This document shows positions 1-5,842 of a DNA stretch of 6,016 nt, one piece after another (position 1 is the stretch's first letter; each line of letters opens with the position of its first letter). The notes under the pieces were generated by a model. It did not search any database. It saw only the letters and a program-made list of their open reading frames with translations, and was not told where the DNA came from. The position numbers and the translations under genes were made by a program. Where the stretch lies: contig JBDHXH010000119.1 in NCBI GenBank assembly GCA_039810605.1, positions 1 through 6,016 of the forward strand, written 5' to 3'. This stretch comes from JAGPCH01 sp039810605 (lineage in GTDB: Bacteria; Bacteroidota; Ignavibacteria; Tepidaquicellales; Tepidaquicellaceae).

Positions 1-426
1 ATAAAAAATTACGGAACGGTACTGTGTGCCAACATCCGCTCCCTGACGATTGAGTGTAGTTGGATCGTGTACGTGGAAGAAAATCTCGATAAGTTTCTCA
101 TAACTTATTACCGAAGGATCAAAAGAAATCTGAATGACTTCGGCATGACCTGTCGTCCCTGTGCATACCTGTTGATAAGTCGGATTTTTTACTGTTCCTC
201 CGGAATAACCGGAGACGACTTTCTCTACACCTTTCAATTCATTAAAGATTGTTTCGGTGCACCAGAAACAACCTCCACCAAGAGTTGCTTTTTCCAAGTT
301 TGTATTTTCTCCTGCTTGTATTTTATTCGTGCTGTTTGAGACTTTGGTTTGTTCACCTCTTCCGCTGATAAGATTAAACGAAACTATGACTGCCGCCAGA
401 GCTGCAATTATCAAAAATATTTTCAT
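1..426 (-). CDS. msrA: Exported peptide-methionine (S)-S-oxide reductase MsrA, N-terminal 142 codons (partial)
   Basis: MsrA reduces the S-epimer of methionine sulfoxide in proteins, using a catalytic cysteine that forms a sulfenic acid. Reading from the ATG at 424-426 on the minus strand, the protein begins MKIFLIIAALAAVIVSF, a positively charged start plus a hydrophobic core to about residue 20. That is a signal peptide or membrane anchor; no lipobox cysteine follows. A polar linker (about 23-46) leads to the family signature GGGCFWC at residues 50-56, with C53 the predicted catalytic cysteine. VVSGYSGG (70-77), the TGHAEV block (about 92-97) and HDPTT...NRQGADVGTQYRS near the visible end are also typical of MsrA. 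The frame is open to base 1, so the C-terminus, where resolving cysteines or a fused MsrB domain would lie, is outside the window. It is transcribed divergently from the NYN ribonuclease gene. The family call is very secure; periplasmic location is inferred from the leader. Confidence 0.95.
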   Translation of the reverse strand, partial: MKIFLIIAALAAVIVSFNLISGRGEQTKVSNSTNKIQAGENTNLEKATLGGGCFWCTETIFNELKGVEKVVSGYSGGTVKNPTYQQVCTGTTGHAEVIQISFDPSVISYEKLIEIFFHVHDPTTLNRQGADVGTQYRSVIFY

Positions 427-476
427 GATGCCTGATTTTGTCTTTTTGTTCAAAATTGTCTTACATCATAACTAAC

Positions 477-507
477 GAAAAATAGCTCCCCGCGGATTGT
501 AAAACAA
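477..507 (-). promoter_or_regulatory. Candidate Bacteroidota-type promoter for msrA
   Basis: On the minus strand TTG (505-507), a 20-bp spacer and TATTTTTC (477-484) match the Bacteroidota primary sigma consensus TTG/TTTG, about 20 bp, TAnnTTTG, with one mismatch in the -7 box. Transcription would begin near 470, giving a leader of about 45 nt before the msrA ATG. The spacer contains CTCCCCGC (486-493 on the plus strand), one arm of an inverted repeat, so a bound regulator could block it. It is a motif match only; A/T-rich DNA gives such matches by chance. Confidence 0.35.
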
Positions 508-560
508 TTTCAAATTGAAGATTCGGAAATGGTGCAGAGCAATATGACAATTGCGGGGAG
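486..560. repeat. G+C-rich inverted repeat in the msrA/NYN divergent region
   Basis: CTCCCCGC at 486-493 is exactly complementary to GCGGGGAG at 553-560. After a small internal loop (GG at 494-495 opposite T552) the pairing continues for five more base pairs, ATTGT (496-500) with ACAAT (547-551). The 46-bp interior holds a second small palindrome, CAATTT-C-AAATTG (505-517). The G+C-rich arms stand out in A/T-rich surroundings. The left arm lies in the spacer of the predicted msrA promoter. It could be a paired operator for a regulator of the divergent genes or a structured transcript; the sequence alone cannot decide. Confidence 0.5.
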
Positions 561-569
561 ATGTATTTG

Positions 570-604
570 TTTGTTTAATTATAATTGAAGGTTAACTAAT
601 TTAG
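570..604 (+). promoter_or_regulatory. Weak candidate promoter for the NYN-tauE-rhodanese-PDO-fbp unit
   Basis: TTTG (570-573), a 23-bp spacer and TAATTTAG (597-604) resemble the Bacteroidota consensus with one mismatch in the -7 box and a spacer somewhat longer than usual. A start near 611 would give a leader of about 25 nt before the TTG at 636. No better match was found in the divergent region. This is a tentative call. Confidence 0.2.
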
Positions 605-635
605 ACACACAGTTGATTCAGCAAAATTCCATTTC

Positions 636-1109
636 TTGAAAACGATTATCATTGACGGAAACAATCTCATTCATAAAATCAAAAATCTCAAAGCGCAATT
701 TGCAGTTGATCGCGAGGGTGCAGCTATTTCACTCATTGAAATTGTAAGGTCGCGTTCTCAAAGTAATGCAAGAACCATTTTTGTATTTGACGGTTACGGG
801 AGTATAGCAAATAAGAATGTTATATTCTCAAAACAACTTTCCGCAGACGAGGTCATCAGGAAATACATTGAGGAGTTTCCGACTCACAAGAATTTGAAAG
901 TTATAAGTTCGGACATCCACATTACCTCGCTTGCAAAAGCCTGCGGATGTGAGATTCAGAAATCAGAAGAGTTTCGGAATTCACTTGAGAAAAAAAATTC
1001 GCCTGCATCCGGAAAAAACATTAATCAGAATTACATATATGATAAACCTGAAAAGCCTGAACGAATGTCGAGGAAAGAAGTTGATGAATTCAAAAAATAT
1101 TTTAGCTGA
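636..1109 (+). CDS. YacP-like NYN (PIN-fold) ribonuclease, TTG start
   Basis: This 157-residue protein matches the YacP/Rae1 type of NYN domain, a PIN-like fold that cuts RNA with clustered acidic residues and Mg2+. In Bacillus, Rae1 cleaves mRNA on the ribosome. Visible acidic positions in family order are D7 in IIIDGNNLIHK, D52 in FVFDGYG, D71 in SADEVI and D93 in VISSDIHI. The tail is charged, ending in a MSRKEVDEF segment. The start is set by the TTG at 636-638: no ATG or GTG occurs in frame between the upstream stop (597-599) and the DGNN motif, and DGNN normally sits within ten residues of the N-terminus. No Shine-Dalgarno sequence precedes it. Its TGA overlaps the ATG of the TauE gene by one base, suggesting translational coupling. 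It is somewhat short for the family (about 170 residues), but all expected motifs are present. The RNA target is unknown. Confidence 0.85.
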   Translation: MKTIIIDGNNLIHKIKNLKAQFAVDREGAAISLIEIVRSRSQSNARTIFVFDGYGSIANKNVIFSKQLSADEVIRKYIEEFPTHKNLKVISSDIHITSLAKACGCEIQKSEEFRNSLEKKNSPASGKNINQNYIYDKPEKPERMSRKEVDEFKKYFS

Positions 1110-1912
1110 TGCTTGAGATAATCGGCTACGGTGCGGCGGTTGGCGTCGGACTTGTTTTGGGAATGATTGGCGCAGGAGGTGCAATTCTCACAGTTCCGAT
1201 AATGGTGTATCTTATGGGAATCAAGCCTGTCACCGCGACTGTTTATTCGTTATTCATAGTAGGCACCACAACATTGTTCGGCGCAATGTCATACATCAGG
1301 AACGGCATGGTGCGGTTCAGAACATCGGCAGCTTTCGCATTGCCATCACTTGTTTCAATATTCATCACGCGAAAATTTATTCTGCCTGCAATTCCGGAAA
1401 TATTATATACAAACGGCAGCCTCACAATCACTAAAGATCACGCAGTGCTTTTCTTGTTTTCAATTCTGATGCTTGCGGCTTCAATTTCAATGATACGCGG
1501 TCGAGTGAAGAAAAAGGAAATGGATCATGAGCCCGGGACAAGAGAATATACGATACTTTTTGTTTACGGAATCCTTGTTGGTTTCATTACGGGGCTTGTT
1601 GGCGCAGGCGGAGGTTTCCTTATTGTGCCGGCTCTTGTTTTTTTGGCAAGGATTCCCGTGAAGTCGGCAATCGGCACGTCTCTCCTTATTATATCTGCAA
1701 ATTCGCTTTCGGGATTTGCAGGCGACTTAATGGGAGATTATAATATTGACTGGAAGCTGCTCCTTATATTTCTTGCCTTTGCCGTTGCAGGAATATTAAC
1801 GGGAAGCTATCTGACAAAATTTGTTTCCGGAAGCGTCTTGAAAAAATCGTTCGGATGGTTTGTATTACTCATGGGAATTTACATTATCATCAGGGAATTA
1901 ATTTCACTATGA
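1109..1912 (+). CDS. TauE/SafE family membrane anion exporter (probable sulfite or sulfur-oxyanion exporter)
   Basis: This 267-residue integral inner-membrane protein belongs to the TauE/SafE (formerly DUF81) family, whose members move sulfite, sulfoacetate or related anions. The internal duplication typical of the family is clear: GMIGAGGAILTVP at 18-30 is repeated as GLVGAGGGFLIVP at 162-174, each followed by a stretch rich in small and hydrophobic residues. Hydrophobic segments lie at about 4-22, 24-37, 43-60, 73-90, 113-130, 148-165, 167-181, 186-204, 215-233 and 248-265. A charged loop (RGRVKKKEMDHEPGTRE, 130-146) separates the two halves. The ATG overlaps the stop of the NYN gene by one base, and a rhodanese and a persulfide dioxygenase follow. 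That context points to export of sulfite or thiosulfate made in the cytoplasm; substrate and direction are inferred, since the family is broad. Confidence 0.9.
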   Translation: MLEIIGYGAAVGVGLVLGMIGAGGAILTVPIMVYLMGIKPVTATVYSLFIVGTTTLFGAMSYIRNGMVRFRTSAAFALPSLVSIFITRKFILPAIPEILYTNGSLTITKDHAVLFLFSILMLAASISMIRGRVKKKEMDHEPGTREYTILFVYGILVGFITGLVGAGGGFLIVPALVFLARIPVKSAIGTSLLIISANSLSGFAGDLMGDYNIDWKLLLIFLAFAVAGILTGSYLTKFVSGSVLKKSFGWFVLLMGIYIIIRELISL

Positions 1913-2002
1913 GAATTTCTTTTTCCGTTGAAAAAATTTGTAATTGTAGATAAACTCACAGCAATCAATTTCTTCTTTATAATGCTTTAAAATTTTTCCC
2001 CT

Positions 2003-2323
2003 ATGAATCATAAGAACATTGATACGCCGGCTTTCAAGGAATTGTTTGAAGAGGATTCGTATGTCCTGCTTGACGTAAGGACTCCGGAAGAATTCAACGC
2101 CGGTCATATCAAAGGCGCCGTTAACGTTGACTTTTATGATGACGGATTTGAAATTGACATTGATGCGCTGGACAAGAGAAAAAAATATCTTGTGTATTGC
2201 CGCTCCGGCAACCGCAGTAAACAAACCATGTTTCTCATGAGAGATCTTGGATTCGAAGAAGTATATAATCTTGCAGAAGGAATAATCTCATGGGATAAAC
2301 ACGGATTTAAAATTGAATCTTAG
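2003..2323 (+). CDS. Single-domain rhodanese sulfurtransferase
   Basis: This 106-residue cytoplasmic protein is a stand-alone rhodanese, which carries sulfane sulfur as a cysteine persulfide. It shows the CH2A-like block LLDVRTPEEFNAGHIKGAVN (22-41), the active-site loop CRSGNRS at 66-72 with nucleophile C66, and the C-terminal block AEGIISWDKHG (91-101). The complete six-residue loop is the length expected for sulfur-transferring rhodaneses rather than Cdc25-like phosphatases. There is no signal peptide. It lies 90 bp after the TauE gene and 23 bp before the persulfide dioxygenase gene, so it probably hands persulfide sulfur to that enzyme or draws from it, as CstA or single-domain rhodaneses do in sulfide-oxidation loci. 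The start ATG follows an A/T-rich leader ending TTTTTCCCCT, with no Shine-Dalgarno sequence. Confidence 0.93.
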   Translation: MNHKNIDTPAFKELFEEDSYVLLDVRTPEEFNAGHIKGAVNVDFYDDGFEIDIDALDKRKKYLVYCRSGNRSKQTMFLMRDLGFEEVYNLAEGIISWDKHGFKIES

Positions 2324-2346
2324 TTAAGTATAGCCCGAACTCAATT

Positions 2347-3681
2347 ATGGAGATAAAACAATTCTATGACAAAAATCTTGCACATGCTTCTTATGCAATA
2401 TTAAGTGAAAATGAAATTGCGCTGATTGATCCTGCAAGAAATCCGAAACAGTATTATGATTTTGCCAGGGAAAACAATGCAAAGATAGTTGCAGTAATAG
2501 AAACACACCCGCACGCGGACTTCGTCAGCTCGCATCTTGAGGTTTCAAAATCCACGGGAGCAAAAATTTATGTGAGCAAGCTTCTGAATCCTCATTATGA
2601 TTTCATTCCATTTGACGAAGGAGATTTTCTGAAGCTCGGAAAGATTACACTCAATGCAATCAACACTCCCGGCCATTCACCGGACAGCATTTCAATTCTT
2701 ATTAAAGATGAATCCGGAAAAGACTATGCTCTGGCAACAGGCGATACGCTTTTCGTCGGTGATGTAGGAAGACCTGATTTGAGAGAATCCGCAGGCTCCA
2801 TTCAGAAGAAAAAAGAAGAGCTTGCAAAGATGATGTACAAGACTATCAACGAAAAGCTCTTGAAAATGTCTGACAATGTTCTGGTATATCCCGCACACGG
2901 TGCAGGTTCACTATGCGGAAAGACATCAAGTGCGGATACTTTTACAACAATCGGAAGAGAACGAAATTCAAATTATGCTCTCAAGCAGATGACCGAAAAT
3001 GAATTCGTGAATGTCCTGCTCAAAGATCAGCCGTTTATTCCGAAATACTTTGGATATGACGTTGAAATGAATCGAAAGGGCGCGGAAAATTTTGAAGAAA
3101 GCATTTCAAAGGTAAAGAAGATAGATTCTTATGATGATATTGAAAATCAATATCCGGTAGTTGATGCAAGGTCGAAGACGCAGTTTGCCGAAGGTCACTT
3201 TCCCGGCTCATTTAATATTCTCAATAACACTAAATTCGAAACCTGGCTTGGCGCAATCGTTTCTCCATTTGAAAAATTCTATCTGGTTTCAGATACCAAC
3301 GAATCGCTTAACGATCTTATCGGAAGAACCGCGGCAATCGGCTATGAATCAAATATTGCAGGAGCGCTTGTGCATTCTGACAATGGCATTCTCGTAAAGT
3401 CCGGTGAAATGAATTTTGAAAAATTCAGAAAGAATCCGTCTTCATATACGATTGTTGATATCCGTCTGAACTCCGAATCAGACGGTAGAAAAATTTTCAA
3501 AGACTCGTTTCCCATTCCATTAAATGAACTTCGTGAGAAAGTAAATGATTTGCCCGGTGACAAACCCGTTGTCGTTCATTGCCAGGTCGGAACGCGCTCT
3601 GCTATAGGAAGAAGTATTCTGGAAAAAAAATTCGGCACACAGGTATTTGATCTCGGGGAACACATTTTAGAATTCACATAA
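2347..3681 (+). CDS. cstB: CstB-like persulfide dioxygenase fused to pseudo-rhodanese and rhodanese domains
   Basis: This 444-residue protein has the three-part layout of staphylococcal CstB, an Fe(II) persulfide dioxygenase-sulfurtransferase that turns low-molecular-weight persulfides into sulfite and thiosulfate. Residues 1 to about 245 form a metallo-beta-lactamase fold with THPHADF (53-59), H110 in NTPGHS, D133 in TGDTLF and H184 in PAHGAGSLCG. H54, H110 and D133 fit the mononuclear iron triad of ETHE1-type enzymes, and D58 is followed by F rather than the H of binuclear relatives. C190 sits where CstB has a cysteine near the metal. Residues about 260-345 form a rhodanese-like domain (VVDARSKTQFAEGHFPGS) in which the nucleophile region reads VSDTNES, so it is catalytically dead. 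Residues about 365-444 form an active rhodanese with CQVGTRS at 412-418. The gene lies between the rhodanese and fbp genes. The family is clear; exact products are inferred, and the symbol rests on shared architecture, not a database match. Confidence 0.9.
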   Translation: MEIKQFYDKNLAHASYAILSENEIALIDPARNPKQYYDFARENNAKIVAVIETHPHADFVSSHLEVSKSTGAKIYVSKLLNPHYDFIPFDEGDFLKLGKITLNAINTPGHSPDSISILIKDESGKDYALATGDTLFVGDVGRPDLRESAGSIQKKKEELAKMMYKTINEKLLKMSDNVLVYPAHGAGSLCGKTSSADTFTTIGRERNSNYALKQMTENEFVNVLLKDQPFIPKYFGYDVEMNRKGAENFEESISKVKKIDSYDDIENQYPVVDARSKTQFAEGHFPGSFNILNNTKFETWLGAIVSPFEKFYLVSDTNESLNDLIGRTAAIGYESNIAGALVHSDNGILVKSGEMNFEKFRKNPSSYTIVDIRLNSESDGRKIFKDSFPIPLNELREKVNDLPGDKPVVVHCQVGTRSAIGRSILEKKFGTQVFDLGEHILEFT

Positions 3682-3691
3682 AAAAAATTCC

Positions 3692-4726
3692 ATGATAAGA
3701 AAATTCTCGACTTTCTACAGAACCATAATTGAAGAAGAGAGAAAGTATCCGGAAGCATCAGGACAACTTTCTGATTTGCTTGCGGATATTGCTCTTGCAT
3801 GCAAAGTAATTTCACTTGAAGTAAACCGCGCGGGACTCATTGACATAATCGGATTTACTGGAGAAGAAAATATTCAGGGTGAAGAAGTGAAGAAGCTCGA
3901 TGTATATGCAAATGATGTTCTTACTCATGTCATGCGGCAGGGCGGTCATATCTGTGCAGTATGTTCCGAAGAAGAAGAAAATTTTATTCCGATTGAAGAT
4001 AAGTTTGCAGAAAATAAATATGTGTCCAATAAATATGTCTGCCATTTTGACCCTCTTGACGGATCATCCAATATAGATGTAAATGTTTCCATTGGAACTA
4101 TCTTCTCGGTTTACAAACGAGTCACCACATCCGGTGTCGGTTCTCTTGAAGACTGTCTGCAAAAAGGATCGCAGCAGGTTGCAGCGGGTTATGTTATCTA
4201 TGGATCAAGCACTGTGCTTGTCTATACGACAGGTTCCGGAGTTCATTGCTTTACTCTTGATCCTTCGGTCGGAGAATTTTTGATATCGGGGAAGAATGTA
4301 ACGATTCCGAAGAAAGGAAAGATTTATTCCATCAATGAAGGCAATTCGTGCAAATGGTCAGAAGGAATGAAAAAATACATTTCTTACCTTAAGGAAATTG
4401 ATCCTTCGACGGGAAGACCATATTCGTCAAGATACATCGGCTCGCTTGTCGCAGACTTTCACAGAAATTTGATATACGGTGGGATATTCATGTATCCGGC
4501 TGACAGCAAAAATAAGAACGGAAAACTACGACTGATGTATGAAGCCAATCCCCTTAGCTTCATTGTAGAACAAGCAGGTGGAAGAAGTTCTAACGGCAAT
4601 CAGAGAATTCTCGATATTGAACCAACAAGCCTTCATCAGCGAACACCATTGTTCATCGGAAGTGAAGATGACGTGCTTCAGCTTGAAAGGTTCATTGCCG
4701 AAAAAGCTTTGGAAGAGGTGAGCTGA
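3692..4726 (+). CDS. fbp: Class I fructose-1,6-bisphosphatase
   Basis: Fbp hydrolyses fructose 1,6-bisphosphate to fructose 6-phosphate and phosphate, the committed step of gluconeogenesis (also used in the Calvin and ribulose monophosphate cycles). At 344 residues it has full class I length. Visible motifs are the acidic metal-binding run SEEEENF (92-98), the signature DPLDGSSNID (120-129) with metal ligands D120 and D123, the SSRYIGSLVADFHR block (245-258) that binds phosphate and sugar, GGIFMYP (263-269), and KLRLMYEANPLSFIVEQAGG (278-297) with E284 as a metal ligand. The ATG at 3692 lies 10 bp after the CstB-like stop, so the two are almost certainly cotranscribed. No Shine-Dalgarno sequence is present; the leader is A-rich (AAAAAAATTCC). 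Finding a central-carbon enzyme as the last gene of a sulfur-detoxification unit is unusual. Confidence 0.97.
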   Translation: MIRKFSTFYRTIIEEERKYPEASGQLSDLLADIALACKVISLEVNRAGLIDIIGFTGEENIQGEEVKKLDVYANDVLTHVMRQGGHICAVCSEEEENFIPIEDKFAENKYVSNKYVCHFDPLDGSSNIDVNVSIGTIFSVYKRVTTSGVGSLEDCLQKGSQQVAAGYVIYGSSTVLVYTTGSGVHCFTLDPSVGEFLISGKNVTIPKKGKIYSINEGNSCKWSEGMKKYISYLKEIDPSTGRPYSSRYIGSLVADFHRNLIYGGIFMYPADSKNKNGKLRLMYEANPLSFIVEQAGGRSSNGNQRILDIEPTSLHQRTPLFIGSEDDVLQLERFIAEKALEEVS

Positions 4727-4761
4727 AAAATTCTTAATAGTTGACTACTAAAATTTTATGA

Positions 4762-4781
4762 AACTCTGTTACTTTAGAGTT
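4762..4781. terminator. Weak hairpin between convergent fbp and carbon-nitrogen hydrolase genes
   Basis: AACTCT (4762-4767) is complementary to AGAGTT (4776-4781), giving a 6-bp stem with an 8-base loop at the only convergent junction in the window. It overlaps the last codons of the minus-strand gene. It could serve both directions, but the stem is A/T-rich and neither side has a proper U-tract right after it, so it is a marginal terminator call resting mostly on position. Confidence 0.25.
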
Positions 4782-5640
4782 CTGTCATTTTACCGTACGT
4801 CTCCGGTCTTCTGTCTCTGAAGAACTGCCACGTTGATCTTACTTCTCCAATCATATCAAGATCAAATTCCGCCACCAGCAATTCATCTTTATCTTCCGAT
4901 GCCTGTGAAAAGATCTGTCCTCGAGGATCGACAAAGTAAGACGAGCCATAAAACTTTCCAAGATTCCAGGGCTTTTCTGTTCCGACACGATTAATGCATC
5001 CCATGAAATATCCGTTAGCTGCCGCATGAGCAGGTTGTTCAAGTTTCCATAGATATTGTGAAAGTCCTGCGACTGTTGCGGATGGATTGTAAACTATTTC
5101 AGCGCCGTTAAGTCCAAGTATTCTCGCTCCTTCGGGAAAGTGTCTGTCATAGCAGATGTAAACTCCAATTTTGCAAAACTTTGTATCAAAAACCGGATAG
5201 CCAAGATTCCCGGGTTTGAAAAAAAACTTTTCCCAAAATCCGGAAGTGTGAGGAATGTGAATTTTTCTGTATTTGCCGAGATACGTTCCGTCTGCATCAA
5301 TCACGGCTGCGGTATTATACAAAACTCCTGCCTGTTCCTTTTCATAAATAGGAACAATCATTGCCATGCCATACTTCTTCGAATATTGCTGCATCCTCTC
5401 CACAGTCGGACCCGGCACAGACTCCGCGGAATCATACCATTGCTTATCCTGTCCGGGACAGAAATACGGAGTGTTGAAAATCTCCTGCAGGCAAAGTATC
5501 TGAACTCCCTGCTTTCCCGCATCCTCAATGAGCGGAATATGTTTGTCCACCATTGCATCCTTGATTTCCTGTATCGTTCCTTCGCCTTCTGTCTTCGGAA
5601 GACTCATTTGAATTAATCCTGATTTGATTTTTCTTGGCAT
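4774..5640 (-). CDS. Nitrilase-superfamily carbon-nitrogen hydrolase (beta-ureidopropionase / N-carbamoylputrescine amidase type)
   Basis: This 288-residue cytoplasmic enzyme belongs to the carbon-nitrogen hydrolase family, which cleaves amide or N-carbamoyl bonds with a Glu-Lys-Cys triad. The triad is visible as E53 in LCLQEIFNTPYF, K126 in GKYRKIHIPH and C163 in GVYICYDRHFPEGAR. A second conserved glutamate is probably in the SQYLWKLEQPAHAAANGYF block (about 194-212), and the protein ends with FFRDRRPETYG (273-283), a C-terminal block shared by beta-ureidopropionases and N-carbamoylputrescine amidases. Length and motifs are complete. The likely substrate is an N-carbamoyl compound, from pyrimidine catabolism (N-carbamoyl-beta-alanine) or arginine-to-putrescine conversion (N-carbamoylputrescine). 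No pathway neighbour is in the window to choose between them, so no symbol is given. It converges on fbp and has its own candidate promoter upstream. The ATG start puts the first beta-strand (SGLIQMSLP) at the normal position. Confidence 0.9.
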   Translation of the reverse strand: MPRKIKSGLIQMSLPKTEGEGTIQEIKDAMVDKHIPLIEDAGKQGVQILCLQEIFNTPYFCPGQDKQWYDSAESVPGPTVERMQQYSKKYGMAMIVPIYEKEQAGVLYNTAAVIDADGTYLGKYRKIHIPHTSGFWEKFFFKPGNLGYPVFDTKFCKIGVYICYDRHFPEGARILGLNGAEIVYNPSATVAGLSQYLWKLEQPAHAAANGYFMGCINRVGTEKPWNLGKFYGSSYFVDPRGQIFSQASEDKDELLVAEFDLDMIGEVRSTWQFFRDRRPETYGKMTEL

Positions 5641-5682
5641 GAAAATATTTTTTTAAAGTAATTTAAATTTTTCCCTGGATTC

Positions 5683-5713
5683 CAAAAATAAGGATAGGAT
5701 GTGATTAACTCAA
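5683..5713 (-). promoter_or_regulatory. Candidate Bacteroidota-type promoter for the carbon-nitrogen hydrolase gene
   Basis: On the minus strand TTG (5711-5713), a 20-bp spacer and TATTTTTG (5683-5690) fully match TTG, about 20 bp, TAnnTTTG. Transcription would start near 5676, with a leader of about 36 nt before the ATG at 5640. The spacing is identical to that of the predicted msrA promoter. One arm of the 5697-5752 inverted repeat lies in the spacer. This is the best promoter match in the window but remains a motif call. Confidence 0.45.
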
Positions 5714-5752
5714 TGGAAACAGAACTATGTTCAAGCGACATGATTCACATCC
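5697..5752. repeat. 8-bp inverted repeat GGATGTGA / TCACATCC
   Basis: GGATGTGA at 5697-5704 is exactly complementary to TCACATCC at 5745-5752, separated by 40 bp that contain a small inner hairpin (GAAC-TAT-GTTC, 5722-5732). The left arm is inside the spacer of the predicted promoter of the carbon-nitrogen hydrolase gene and the right arm is upstream of it, so a two-site operator is one reading. An eight-base match at this spacing can arise by chance. Confidence 0.4.
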
Positions 5753-5794
5753 GTCCAAAACAATCTCCGAAAGTCAGATCAAAATTTTATGTCC

Positions 5795-5824
5795 GCTTTT
5801 CTTTTGAAAGATCAAAAGAAAAGC
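5795..5824. repeat. Perfect 13-bp hairpin with 4-base loop
   Basis: GCTTTTCTTTTGA (5795-5807) pairs without mismatch with TCAAAAGAAAAGC (5812-5824) around the loop AAGA. One arm is pyrimidine-rich and the other purine-rich. The word CAAAAGAAAA recurs directly at 5829-5838. No U-tract follows on either strand, so it is not a standard intrinsic terminator, although it could protect a 3' end. It looks like a dispersed intergenic repeat unit; copy number cannot be judged from one window. Confidence 0.65.
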
Positions 5825-5842
5825 TTGGCAAAAGAAAAATCT

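Noticed and set aside
67..475. Plus-strand frames of 90 and 72 codons near the left edge
   Set aside because: They overlap, antisense, the msrA reading frame, which carries the GGGCFWC signature and many family motifs.
1914..1936. A/T hairpin after the TauE stop (TTTTTC / GAAAAA, loop CGTT) as an intrinsic terminator
   Set aside because: The stem is only six base pairs, has a bulge beyond that, and no U-tract follows; it does not justify splitting the operon, although the 90-bp gap leaves room for other signals.
1913..2002. Internal promoter before the rhodanese gene
   Set aside because: No TAnnTTTG-like box with a TTG at suitable spacing was found in the 90-bp gap.
1907..2224. 105-codon minus-strand open frame opposite the rhodanese gene
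   Set aside because: It lies antisense to a well-supported rhodanese with an intact active-site loop, and its translation shows no known domain.
3090..3400. Damage or frameshift in the middle rhodanese domain of the CstB-like protein
   Set aside because: The reading frame is intact over 444 codons and the missing nucleophile cysteine is the known state of the CstB middle domain, so it is a family trait rather than decay.
5140..5616. 158-codon plus-strand open frame
   Set aside because: It is wholly antisense to the carbon-nitrogen hydrolase, whose catalytic triad and conserved blocks are complete; the translation is low-complexity with scattered cysteines and histidines.
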